Shown here: piece by piece, positions 11,801 to 19,300 of the stretch
Layout of the letters: every line of letters starts with the position of its first letter
Position numbering within the stretch: the first letter of the stretch is position 1
Assembly (NCBI GenBank): GCA_017506865.1
Contig: JAFCMP010000076.1
Coordinates: 186,001-250,000 of the forward strand
Direction: 5' to 3'
From: Tribonema minus
Taxonomy: Eukaryota > Sar > Xanthophyceae > Tribonematales > Tribonemataceae
DNA: 64,000 bases
Translations under genes and position numbers: made by a program
Notes under the pieces: model-generated
What the model was told of the DNA's origin: nothing
Databases searched by the model: none
Seen by the model: the letters and a program-made list of their open reading frames with translations, nothing else

Positions 11801-14665
11801 CGGCTTCTCCGCGCCGCGGCCCTCTCAGGCATAGGACAGAAGCGGCGTCCGATCGCCTGCTCCAGTGTCTGGCGCAGACTCCTCGGGTCCACAGCGGCAC
11901 GGGGTGTCAAGGGCAAAATATCGGGGCTGCTGGCCTCCATGTCGCAGTTTGGCGTAGGATACCGGTCTGGCGTCGAGCATGTGGCAGCGCGCGCGCGCGT
12001 GTGGCACGAGCTGTATGGCACCACAATCCAGCTGGACTGTGAGAACGCATTTAACAGTGTGGATCGCGCCGCCATTGTGCGGGGACTTATGCTCTTCTGT
12101 CCGGAGCTGCTCCCGCACTTTGAGTCCGTATACTGTGGTGACACTGCCCCAGAGATGCGAGTGGAGGTGAACGGTGAAGCTCGCATTATCTGCTCCCACC
12201 TAGGGTGCCAGCAAGGGGACCCTCTAGGGCCGCTGTACTTTGCAGTGGCAGCGGCATTCCTACTCTTCTACCCTGATGGAGTGAGTGCGACGCCCGGCAG
12301 TATGCCGGCCTACGGCCACAGCACAGCGGAACCGCCAGCCCCGCACTGCGCTTTCCTGGATGACCTCAACGTGCTGCAAGCTGCCTACTTCGACGATGCA
12401 GCGGCCGCTGGGGTGGCAGAGGTGATCCGTCGGCTTGCGGCAGGGGGCCTACGCGTTCGACCAGACAAGTCGCTGGCCATTGCCATGCGCGGCACAGTGT
12501 TTGATGAAGCGGCCAGAGCACGCCTGCGCGCCCTTGACATACCGTTTGTGGACGCCACCATGCCAGAATCCAGTCAGGGCTTTACGTCGGTCGGGGTACC
12601 GGTAGGGCACCCAGCCTATGTGCATGCTGCCATGAGCAAGCATCTTGTTGACGCAGGGACATGGCGATTGTCGTGGCAGCTAGCTGGGATGGCGCGGCAT
12701 CACCTACAGGCAGCACAATTCATTCTGCGCAGGTCACTGACAAAGCGCATGGGCTTCTTAGCTCGGGTCGTTGACACGGCTTTGAGTGAGACATGGCTGC
12801 ACGCATTTGACGGGTTCTGTGCATGGACGCTTGAACGCATGCTGCACCTGCACGGCTGCGCTACCGCGGCAGTCATGAAGTCACACCTGCTGGCCGCCTG
12901 CACTGCTGGTGACAATGAGGTAGCCAGCAGTGGCAGCGTGCTGGTATTGCCGCGCTTGGGCCCGCCAGAACTCACGGACATCGCAGTGCCACTGCGGGCG
13001 TCACGGTTGCCGGAGCGACGAGGCGGTCTGGGCATGCCGCTTTTGGGGCTACTGGCACCAGCCGCATACACGGCCCAGGCATGCACAACACTGCGGCCTG
13101 CAATAATTCATGCCACTGTGGCAGCAGGGGCCCTGAGGCTCGGCACTGACGAACACGGCGCAGTCACCTGGTTCGCGCAGCACTCATGCGCAATACGCGA
13201 GGACCAGGGACTGCCGCCAATCATCGAGGCCGTGCGACGCTCTACGCGAGCGCTGACAGCTGATGGCGGCGAAAAATCACGCACAGCTGTGGCCGAGCAG
13301 CTCCCAGCATCGTTGCTACGGTGGGCAGCGGATACAACGGCCGCAGCGTCGACGCTCCCCACTGCGGTGCAAGCGATCTACGCCGCAACTGCCGTCACGG
13401 AGACGGGGACCACTGAGCCAGCCCCACACACCCACGGCATTGTGCCTGGCGCCGAGGCGGCCGCTGCGGCGGCGACCGTACCTGGCCCTCAAGCCGCTGC
13501 CGCGGCTGCCTCTTCCACGCCCGCTAAAACACAAACTAGCGCGGAAGAAAGCAGCTGCAGCGGCGGGCAGGAGGACGACGACGACGACTGGGAGGCCTAT
13601 GCTGACGAGATCTGCAGAAAGGTAGTGCCCCGCCGCCGGCGCGGTCACTTCACGCACGGACTACAAGCCGGCCTTTCAAATGTTCTTCGACGTCAATACG
13701 AGGACTGCCTGGTGGAGGACCTAGAGGCTGCCTCGGCTGGTGCCGTGGGCAAGCCGACGCAGGCTACACTTATTGGTGACTTGCGTGACACCAGCCGCCG
13801 CCGCCAACAGGCTAGCGCGCGGGTCCTGGCGCAGCTGCGCAGCCAGCGTGCGTCCGGGGCAATGGCGTGGATGAGCGTGCCACCCGCTGCCAATGACCGC
13901 CCGGGTGCGGCGCCCATGTCCAGTATGGCAGCAGCCACGATGATTATGGTTGCGATCTTTATAGACGGGTGGGGCATACAGGGCGAGGTGTGCCCATGGC
14001 GGTGCAGTGACGTGAGCCCCACCTCCACGCATGCGATCAGCTGCCCCAGCCAGCACATACGGGGGCACAACGCGACACACACTGCCCAAAAGCGGTGCCT
14101 ACAGCGCATCTTGAGACAGCACCATGTCTCTATTGTCCGCAATGAGGACGCTAGCGTCTTCAAGGTACCGGGGTATCGGGCGGACACAGTCATTGACCCA
14201 GGGTGTCTGCACTTTAGCAGTGCATACCGTAACAAGGGAATAGTGCTAGACACAAGTGTGCGCGCACCCACAGCGAGCTCGTACCTGACAGGCAAAACAA
14301 ATGCCTCGAACACGGACGGCTATGCTGCTGGGGTGGGGGAGGACGCGAAGGTCAAGCACCACACCGGCACCTTGACGTCATCTTGGGCTTTTGTGCCATT
14401 CGTGCAGGAGTCGTACGGACGGCTGGGCAAGCAGACAAGCCTTTTTGTTAAGGAGTTGGCAATGCACTCAGCACTGTGCTCAGGGGGGGGGAAGGCAGAT
14501 GTGTTACGCAAGGCCGGGTTAGCTAAGCGTCAGATCCACATTGAGCTGAGCATATCGCTGGCGCGGGAGTTGGCGGAGCGCGTCATGGCATACACACGTG
14601 GAGCGCGAATGCTGGGCTGTGTTGCGGCGCCGGTATCCAAACTCCTAGGGCACAGCGCAGACTAG
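5813..14665 (+). CDS. R2-like retrotransposon polyprotein: zinc fingers, OTU protease, RT, restriction-like endonuclease
   Basis: About 2,950 residues if translated from the first in-frame ATG. The N-terminus has a PPPIPG tandem repeat (about 62-126) and basic, low-complexity repeats. Cys/His clusters occur near residues 575 (CRMC), 636 (CDGC) and 1340 (CPLC). An OTU-type cysteine protease lies at about 1094-1290: GNGNCLIHTALHG with the likely nucleophile Cys about 1099, and GHFELL with the likely catalytic His about 1287. Reverse transcriptase motifs are LDCENAFNSVD (about 2074), QGDPLGP (about 2134) and FLDD (about 2181). The C-terminal endonuclease begins with a Cys/His knuckle (CPWRC, about 2727), followed by RADTVID and LDTSV (about 2790-2815), which resemble a PD-(D/E)XK core. 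The protein would bind its RNA, nick target DNA and copy itself in place. The OTU domain may process the polyprotein or remove ubiquitin; that role is inference. Confidence 0.85.
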   Translation: MALHWLTSPASRGEGSPLKRKREQRNHGLNTGLWWWQVKAARQSDTRRRRRHGVGRWVRLVIPPPPPIPGPPPIPGPPPIPGPPPIPGPPPIPGPPPIPGPPPIPGPPPIPGPPPIPDPPPIPGPPPPQLMAQSSRPRPMPEVPVCSQVAELCRSMRRLHLSSADSDEPQGSGSHAHVKKRRRHLSSPGAANHCDRGCSQTKRPRHQPASDSESQAASLREALPPAAMIVLSLVVLPPPAANKRRRATLPPDSPVATTPMPKRRSRRKTPLVTAATAAPAAGPAPANPVVAQPRTTVTAAAACGRKVTSDLTAAATPRAADMVPKPPAGAAASDGQRGAAASRRGRRRGASAGPPLGRLGSIGSINRPESPSGKLSALAKAVTTTVPVPMEVGEPTSGPAGHQRRITSRPSQPASSGASPQWHPGPQPMEVTAAETPCTADMVTTAPAAAAAAAPGGERGAAAPRRGRRRASAQSTGSVTRPEPQSGGALAKPVTVTMPVPMEVGEPGPAGHQRRITSRSLQPAGSGASLSGGSVTSDGNSRNGHPISGITAMTVLAPAKTPAANRKVNIPGLDCRMCDKFIVRANPQAPGKNCPAAHACAHQRTRHTGKGKQFAELHVQLFLDHRPIYGGLEQVCDGCGNLFIRRTAASATTPSGDLGALDQCDAWRCADCLAGPVAATACTLSGCDRASGHDHIADIHTRPTTCAAAAGGAAVGGGNSLKPTAALLAAASKCGPIRKFLGCEHLGVDPRQAHASTLDGVADAPLPRLTRSSTMGVLPGESRASDSGATMSSNDRVPSTPGSAAAAVAAGAQSSECPRDPTGSHWQGLLGAAGALARRVRALALAPNRARVTVLCAWPTGTKLGPCRTSRRLHMRPAPSDAPATQTLLGRTSCAPLVSQMHDLTVTFSLLSLREEGNDLATVFDQLSLREPVVARSPRQPAGKRGESDVTQAGDNSTHATMTETAPVTAMVASGKRSRRRGKHRRRTQERQAQCDNSRAPLAPATTPPRGGASAPSAPISGPAKVTTVTVATRIPSTVCHTVTVEEQQDALAKATNYGFPTWHTGLQALHKQALGENTATLARGGELRPVSNVGNGNCLIHTALHGIDSVAVEHGLPAPALVIAMREALLDGMVAYVTQGAGKQGASMSSMRQLTAHAAAQPACTREQFDTYGTRARCLAIEYGTNETDSADSGHTLLLQRLQEEGVWGRPLGLSVWAIVAAVYAVSVTVWQAEPQATGSTQKSTGLVLAQLMGLPAVFAPATPAQPDCHLDVLWTPPGLYTNVGHFELLVAPAAAPPLPTTMTASATTQANSTHITAPSRTQPRTALQLPQQPEPLRCPLCTLAFWQLGQKEDSKQRGKLSAASRMAPVVAHFNGGSCTRSMLNPEASTSHCQQNLAAAYAKGIRQQVDHDPSGDRAPSGSSTCNTGAHHAKRVQEMSTMYGCTAEDFLRAVRKLSACTGACGLVHMSASAGQRQCALTSPCHTCRRNGSAPTRARPAVPPGQSEGGGAGSDGAAAAAGAAAATPPKPPAVPASGAANSKSSKKRPAATATGAQRRRRTAAAAAPPGSAGSRTQSNSLRLQDSSPPHGTAVGWADMDLDPPDDAASPPPPTTTTSGRPSKPQSRASLAWDLSTPSVVHALDQTNEADLLLLRFTTTANPFRTQLQCTQWARLVEHATRLLADATDSAREAARVRLHHGAGAFAHQVSQTLVQRGYRLLHLLAAMAFGRQPEGTGMPPAARLAALLSGDFAELLRKTLSAAAALRAPKPNNAATASAQTNFDADWTEADSRQQTACAALSGKRRGVGLAAARLEAREACAPADEVTAQVLAAKHPETGTRPGVVDTPMEQVRGLVRDARRHCLHGAGVATTAGPAGSGSPVFESGQAHDRSDRPEDAASAAGRRLEVEATDILSTLSAAGAGKAGGLDGLRYEHLLMAAGPGAPVKAATRPVGSASPGLAGDSESDVMEPAFAHHLAKVFTTLLVEPELLPEQSQRLLRAAALSGIGQKRRPIACSSVWRRLLGSTAARGVKGKISGLLASMSQFGVGYRSGVEHVAARARVWHELYGTTIQLDCENAFNSVDRAAIVRGLMLFCPELLPHFESVYCGDTAPEMRVEVNGEARIICSHLGCQQGDPLGPLYFAVAAAFLLFYPDGVSATPGSMPAYGHSTAEPPAPHCAFLDDLNVLQAAYFDDAAAAGVAEVIRRLAAGGLRVRPDKSLAIAMRGTVFDEAARARLRALDIPFVDATMPESSQGFTSVGVPVGHPAYVHAAMSKHLVDAGTWRLSWQLAGMARHHLQAAQFILRRSLTKRMGFLARVVDTALSETWLHAFDGFCAWTLERMLHLHGCATAAVMKSHLLAACTAGDNEVASSGSVLVLPRLGPPELTDIAVPLRASRLPERRGGLGMPLLGLLAPAAYTAQACTTLRPAIIHATVAAGALRLGTDEHGAVTWFAQHSCAIREDQGLPPIIEAVRRSTRALTADGGEKSRTAVAEQLPASLLRWAADTTAAASTLPTAVQAIYAATAVTETGTTEPAPHTHGIVPGAEAAAAAATVPGPQAAAAAASSTPAKTQTSAEESSCSGGQEDDDDDWEAYADEICRKVVPRRRRGHFTHGLQAGLSNVLRRQYEDCLVEDLEAASAGAVGKPTQATLIGDLRDTSRRRQQASARVLAQLRSQRASGAMAWMSVPPAANDRPGAAPMSSMAAATMIMVAIFIDGWGIQGEVCPWRCSDVSPTSTHAISCPSQHIRGHNATHTAQKRCLQRILRQHHVSIVRNEDASVFKVPGYRADTVIDPGCLHFSSAYRNKGIVLDTSVRAPTASSYLTGKTNASNTDGYAAGVGEDAKVKHHTGTLTSSWAFVPFVQESYGRLGKQTSLFVKELAMHSALCSGGGKADVLRKAGLAKRQIHIELSISLARELAERVMAYTRGARMLGCVAAPVSKLLGHSAD
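6000..6192 (+). repeat. 18-bp in-frame tandem repeat coding PPPIPG
   Basis: About ten copies of an 18-bp unit (CCGCCGAT(C/A)CCGGGCCCG core) encode a proline-rich run near the N-terminus of the retrotransposon protein. The unit length is a multiple of three, so copy-number change keeps the frame. Confidence 0.9.
6765..7410 (+). repeat. Tandem duplication inside the retrotransposon N-terminal region
   Basis: Two consecutive segments (about 6765-7085 and 7125-7410) encode the same ordered blocks: RGAAA, an RRGRRR basic patch, VPMEVGEP and GHQRRITSR. They differ by small in-frame indels. This basic, Pro/Ala-rich part is probably disordered and nucleic-acid binding. Confidence 0.75.
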
Positions 14666-14743
14666 GCTGCTGCGTTGACGCAAGCTTTTCGATTGCATAG
14701 GCAACCCGGCCTCCCTTGGGCCTTTATAAATACAAGTCCATAC
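14666..14743 (+). other. 3' UTR / 3' terminal signature of the R2-like family
   Basis: The stretch after the stop codon (TGCGTTGACGCAAGC, then a TATAAATACAAG block, ending CCATAC) is repeated almost unchanged at 50410-50487 and, reversed, at 53235-53312 and from about 61285. It is probably the part recognised by the RT when priming. Confidence 0.85.
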
Positions 14744-14756
14744 GTGCCTGGTGCCC
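14744..14756 (+). repeat. Right target-site duplication of R2-like copy 1
   Basis: GTGCCTGGTGCCC, identical to 4986-4998. The host tandem repeat resumes directly after it. Confidence 0.85.
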
Positions 14757-15863
14757 AGCGATCATTTTGCCTAGAGGCGTGATTCAGACGTGTCAGCATG
14801 TTCCTCAGTTCTGGGCACTGCCAAAGGCGACCCAGGCCTGCATAACTCTTTTCCAAGACGGGACAAGTGTACCTCACGGCTGGGCAACCCTAAGTAGGGT
14901 TTGGTTGTGGGGTGTTGGTGGTAGTGTGAAGAGGGGGAAAGCCTGTTTGCGTTTGAGTCTCTCTTCGGAGAAGGAATGTTGCATTGAGTGCACATCTACA
15001 GAGAGGGCTTTTCGCGCCCCTTGCGAAGCGAAATTAATAAAAGTTCATGTAGACTCTGGTAGCAAGCATCTGGGCTGTTGTGTGCCCTGAGCGAGAATCA
15101 CCAAGAAGCAAAGATGGTTGACACTTGTGAAAGGAACTTATACAGATTCTCACCCCTACAGGTGTAGAGTCCACCACAGCAGGAAAGCTCAATGGGTTGC
15201 GGATAATTGATTGTTTTTGTGATTGGTCACTGTCACTGTCAACGTCAAACTGTTTGCTCTGAACTACTTGGCTTCACCATCACTATAGGCACCGCCAACA
15301 CGACTTTCTTGCCCCATACTACTCGACATGGCATCACTACAGTCAACAATCTGAAGGCGTCTGTGTTTAAACAGCTTGTATACGTAAATTCCTTTTGCCA
15401 GATAGATAGGTAACAAGGCACACATCTGGCAAAGGCCAGAAGGTGAAGTCGGTCACACAACAAGCTGATCAGCTTCACATGGGGGCCATGAGCTCCCGCT
15501 CTACGCCTCACGGTCATCGGTCTTCCCTGATGCACAGTTATGAATGACTATGTGTGATCTGGCCCTTTTCCTTCTGCCCAGCAGAACTCAAGCTGCATGG
15601 CTATTCCCTGTTGCCAAGTCTTGTATCCGTGACAGCTGCGACACACCTGCGCGTGCCAAGGTCTGTTGAGCACTGAGCACAACTAAGGCTGCTGAGCCAC
15701 TGCGCGTGCACAACTGCAACTGCAACAGGTGACGCACGGCACGGCTTGTGCGCGAGCTCACGCGCAGCTACCATGCTCAGCACACGGCGCTCGCCTGCTG
15801 TTGTCAAAGTTGGTACACACATTCTTGAAGTTTGGACTCCAGCGCGCTCATAGCTGCGCCGCG
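14757..15863. other. No recognisable gene; tandem-repeat remnant and 3' flank of the FAAL gene
   Basis: The first ~250 bases continue the host repeat that was split by the R2-like insertion. The remainder, up to the stop codon of the minus-strand FAAL-FAD gene, shows only short open frames and no motif. It probably includes that gene's 3' UTR. Confidence 0.5.
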
Positions 15864-16353
15864 TCAGAACGTGACCACGTTCTGCGGCTGCGGCTCAAAC
15901 AGCGCAGCGGCAGCGGCGGCGGCGGTGGCAGCGTTGGCAGCGGGCGCAGATGACGGCGCAAACGGCTGGTGCAGCGGCACCGCCCTCTCCAGCACGGGAT
16001 AAGCACCCGCCCCCGCCATGATCCTGTTGGCCGCCTCAATACCCGACCTCACCGCGTCCTCGTGGTGCCCGAGGCCTGAGGTCCACGCCCCCGCAAAGTG
16101 CGTGCGCTTGCGGCCCTGCAGCGCGGCAACGCTCAGCCGCAGCCGCTGCGCCTCCGGCGTGACGCTGGTGTGCGTGAAGGTGAAGCGCGCCTGGTCGCCC
16201 TCCACGACGTTGACGGCGCTGCGGTTGTAGTCGTACGTGCCGATGATGACGGTCTCGTTGTCGGTGGCGCTCGGCAGCGCGACGGACCACGGGAGGGTGT
16301 CGGTGACGCGCGGGTGGGGGGCGGAGCTGTCCGGGACGGTCACAAAGATGCAT
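15864..16353 (-). CDS. Exon 12: C-terminus of the FAD oxidoreductase domain and stop codon
   Basis: After a pyrimidine-rich acceptor (C12 tract then CCGCAG) it reads CIFVTVPDSSAPHPRV and the family C-terminal motif HFAGAWTSGLGHHEDAVRSG, followed by IEAANRI, which closes the FAD site. An Ala-rich tail precedes the TGA. The end coordinate is the end of the whole modular gene. Confidence 0.82.
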
Positions 16354-19300
16354 CTGCGGGAGGGGGGGGGGGGAGGGCATGAGCCAGCCAGTTCAGTGCA
16401 GTGGTGTTTTTGATGAACGACAGAGTGGAGAATGGCACAATCATCAGTCTAGTCTGGAAGTGGTAGCGTCTGTTGCAGATGGCGTTGCAACGCGAAAAGC
16501 GGCTGGTTCGCCAGCGCAAGTCAAAGTACTGGGAAGGGAACGTTGTGATCGCTGAACTCGAGTTAGAGGTCCTCGCTGAGTTCAACTACACGTGCACATG
16601 CTATCTGAGGGTCAGCTCGTGGTGTGGCTTGCATTGTGGCCTTTGACGCAGCATTTCGGCTTTCATAAAGTAAGACACGATTGCCACAAGTGCTTTGAAA
16701 CACACTCAACGCTTTTCAAACCTACGCTGGCTTGCACAGACAAGTTGGGTGCAAACTTACACCTCAAAACCTAAGCCGCAACCCTACCCCACATGCCCAA
16801 CAGCGCAGGCAGCAGCATGCAGCACGCCTCAGCCACCCTAAGCCTCACACCAAGTAGCACCAAACAAAGCTCAGCACCACCAGCCAACGCTCAGCATTAC
16901 CTGCCGTTGCGCGCGTGCGCCTTCCACCCCACCGGCAGCCAGCGCATGTCCCTGTGGAACACCACCGTCTCGCGCGTCTGCTCAAACCCGCACAGCACCA
17001 CCTCCGCAGATGCAGTCCCCCCCAGCGCATCCACGCACGCGCGCGGCGGCGCCGCCAGCACCAGGTGCCCGCAGTCCACTATAGTTGACAGGCCGCCGGG
17101 GCCAACGACGCGCACGGTGACCTTGTCGGAGGCGCTGTTGAGCGCTGATGCGGAGCCGTAACTGCCGTAACTGCCGCGCTGCAGCACCTCGGCGGTGCTG
17201 GAGGTGTGGAAGGTGACGCCGCGGGCCTCCAGCAGCGCCCTGAATTTGACCATGTAGTGGAGGGTGCAGACGGTGTAGGGGGTCTCGTGGGCGCGCGCGG
17301 CGTGGGTGCGCGCTGCGTACAGCCAGGCTACGAGCCGCGCGGGCGTCTTGAGGTAGTGATCGATGGAGTAGCCGCCTGGTGTCACGACGGGGGTGGGGTA
17401 AAGGCAGGTATGTAGGTATAAGGCAGGCAGGTAGGTAGGTGGTTGAGCGGTGATGTAAATAAGGAATGCAAGCGCGCGGGATGCCACAAGGCTGAGGTGC
17501 AGAACCGATCATCGTGAACAAGACAGAGCTGTCGCAAATTCACCCGCAGTCTACGTGAGCTACTGCTTCTCATTTCTGTATGCCCTCATGCTCACCTTGG
17601 CACTGTATCACGGAGCCAATGAGGTACAGCGCCACGAACGACATGCTGTACCCGTTGCCCTTGAGCCAGTCGCCAATGCTCATGCCGTCGGCATCCGCAT
17701 TCTGCCTGAGCCGTGCCATGTCCACACCAAACCTCTTCACCTCGTCCCTGTTTGGCCCGTTGCTCGGCAGCCCATCGGCAGTTACATGCATGACCAAGGG
17801 GGCCAGATCCCCCTCGTCACATACCCCCCCTCCCCCCTGGGAGGGGCCCAGGGGGGTCCTCTCTGCCCCCAGCTTATCAAACAGCGCGGTGGCGTTGGGG
17901 TACAGGGAGGGCACCGCAAAGGTGAAGCCGGGGTTGCGCAGGTGCCCCCCTAGCATGGTCCCCTCGCGCGCGTGCCCCCCTATGTGGGGGAAGCGCTCAA
18001 CGACGTGCACCGTGTAACCGAACTCGGACAGGGCCAGCGCGCAGCTGAGCCCTGCTGCGCCGCCGCCCACGATGCACGCGGTGCGCGCCGTCGCCGTCTG
18101 CGCCAGCTGTAAGGGGGCGGGCAGGGGAGGGGGGAGGGTTGGGAGATCATGGTTGAAGTGTAGGTGGTGCCAGAGCGGCCAGCTGCGAACCAGGATCGCT
18201 GTACTGGCGTGCGAATGCTGTGCACAGTGCTCAGTAATGCTGTGTGTGTTTCGCCGTCAGCGACCCACACAGTGTGTGCCATATACAAAACTGTTGCGTG
18301 TATGACCTCGATGCTGTGAAAACCCTGGTTCATCCCAATGTCGGCGGCAGCAAGCAACAGCGGCGGCAGCGACACCAGCAGCAGCATCACCAGCAGCAGC
18401 ACCAGCGCTGAAGTGCCGCACATGGTTTGAGCGTCTTGCTGAAGAGCAATACATGGTATGTGCATCCACTCAACCAGTGCAGTGTGTGAGCCACATTCAC
18501 ACACAGTTCGCATACTCATGCAGTGACTACACGCACTGGTGCGTTTCAGACACGTGCTGCAACGGCTCCAGCTGTAACTCACAGCCGCATTCAACACAAC
18601 TTCACACGGTTGTGCAGAGGCTAAATGCACTGGCGCGTTGCAGACAAATGCTGCACCTGTTCCAGCATGTGTGTCACAGCGCAGCATGCGTGCACACAAT
18701 AGTGCGGCCAGAGGTGTGCGTTTCACGCATCGCCATGGCACGGATGAGCTCAACTTCTGCCCTGCACTCGAGCCTGCACATTCACTTCAGCATACAGTAC
18801 TGGCGGTGTCTTGGACCAGTGCTGCAACAATGACAGCAATTTGCTGCCGTGACAAACCCTTAGGGCTACGTTTAGGATTAGGACTATGTCAAACGTTGTG
18901 TCCATGGAGCAAACTGTCAATGGGTTGCATGCTCAGGGCTAGGTGTAGGGGCAGAGTGCCTACAGCGCTGCAGGTCATACCCTTAGGGCTAAGTAAAGCG
19001 CTGAGGCTAGGGCTGGGGCAAGTGTGGCTGACACAAAAAGAGCCTTTGGTCGTTGCGCTTGAGGTGAACGCGTTAGGGCTACGGCTAAGGTCAGGGTTCG
19101 GGTTAGAGCGCATACATACACAACGCTCAGCGTACCGGCGTGGCCAGCGACCCCACCGACGGCTGCGGCAGCAGCAGCGACGCGGTCGAGTACGTGTGCA
19201 CGCTGTCCGCCGCGGTGTCGCAGTCGCTCTCATTGTCATCATCGCTGCTGCTGCTGGCCTCGTACGTGCGCGTGCGCGGCAGCAGCGCGGGCGTCGCAAA

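Larger units (their letters stand above)
4999..14743 (+). mobile_element. Full-length R2-like non-LTR retrotransposon (copy 1)
   Basis: A 9,745-bp element is flanked by a perfect 13-bp TSD. It has a GC-rich 5' UTR of about 0.8 kb, one long ORF and a short 3' UTR ending in TATAAATACAAGTCCATAC. No LTRs are present. The 3' end is shared with three 5'-truncated copies in this window (47730-50487, 53235-54418 and about 61285-62077), which fixes the 3' terminus and shows recent activity, because the copies differ by only scattered substitutions. RT and endonuclease organisation (RT followed by a C-terminal Cys-rich, restriction-like endonuclease) places it near the R2/NeSL/Dualen group of early-branching elements. 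No apurinic endonuclease was seen. Assignment to a named clade would need a phylogeny. Confidence 0.9.

Noticed and set aside
13693..14313. 206-codon minus-strand frame, repeated in all R2-like copies
   Set aside because: It is antisense to the endonuclease domain and recurs only because the element is copied.
4999..14743. R2 element in ribosomal DNA
   Set aside because: Flanks are an unknown tandem repeat, and the other copies lie in a PPR intron, a PPR exon and a minisatellite; no 28S sequence was seen.
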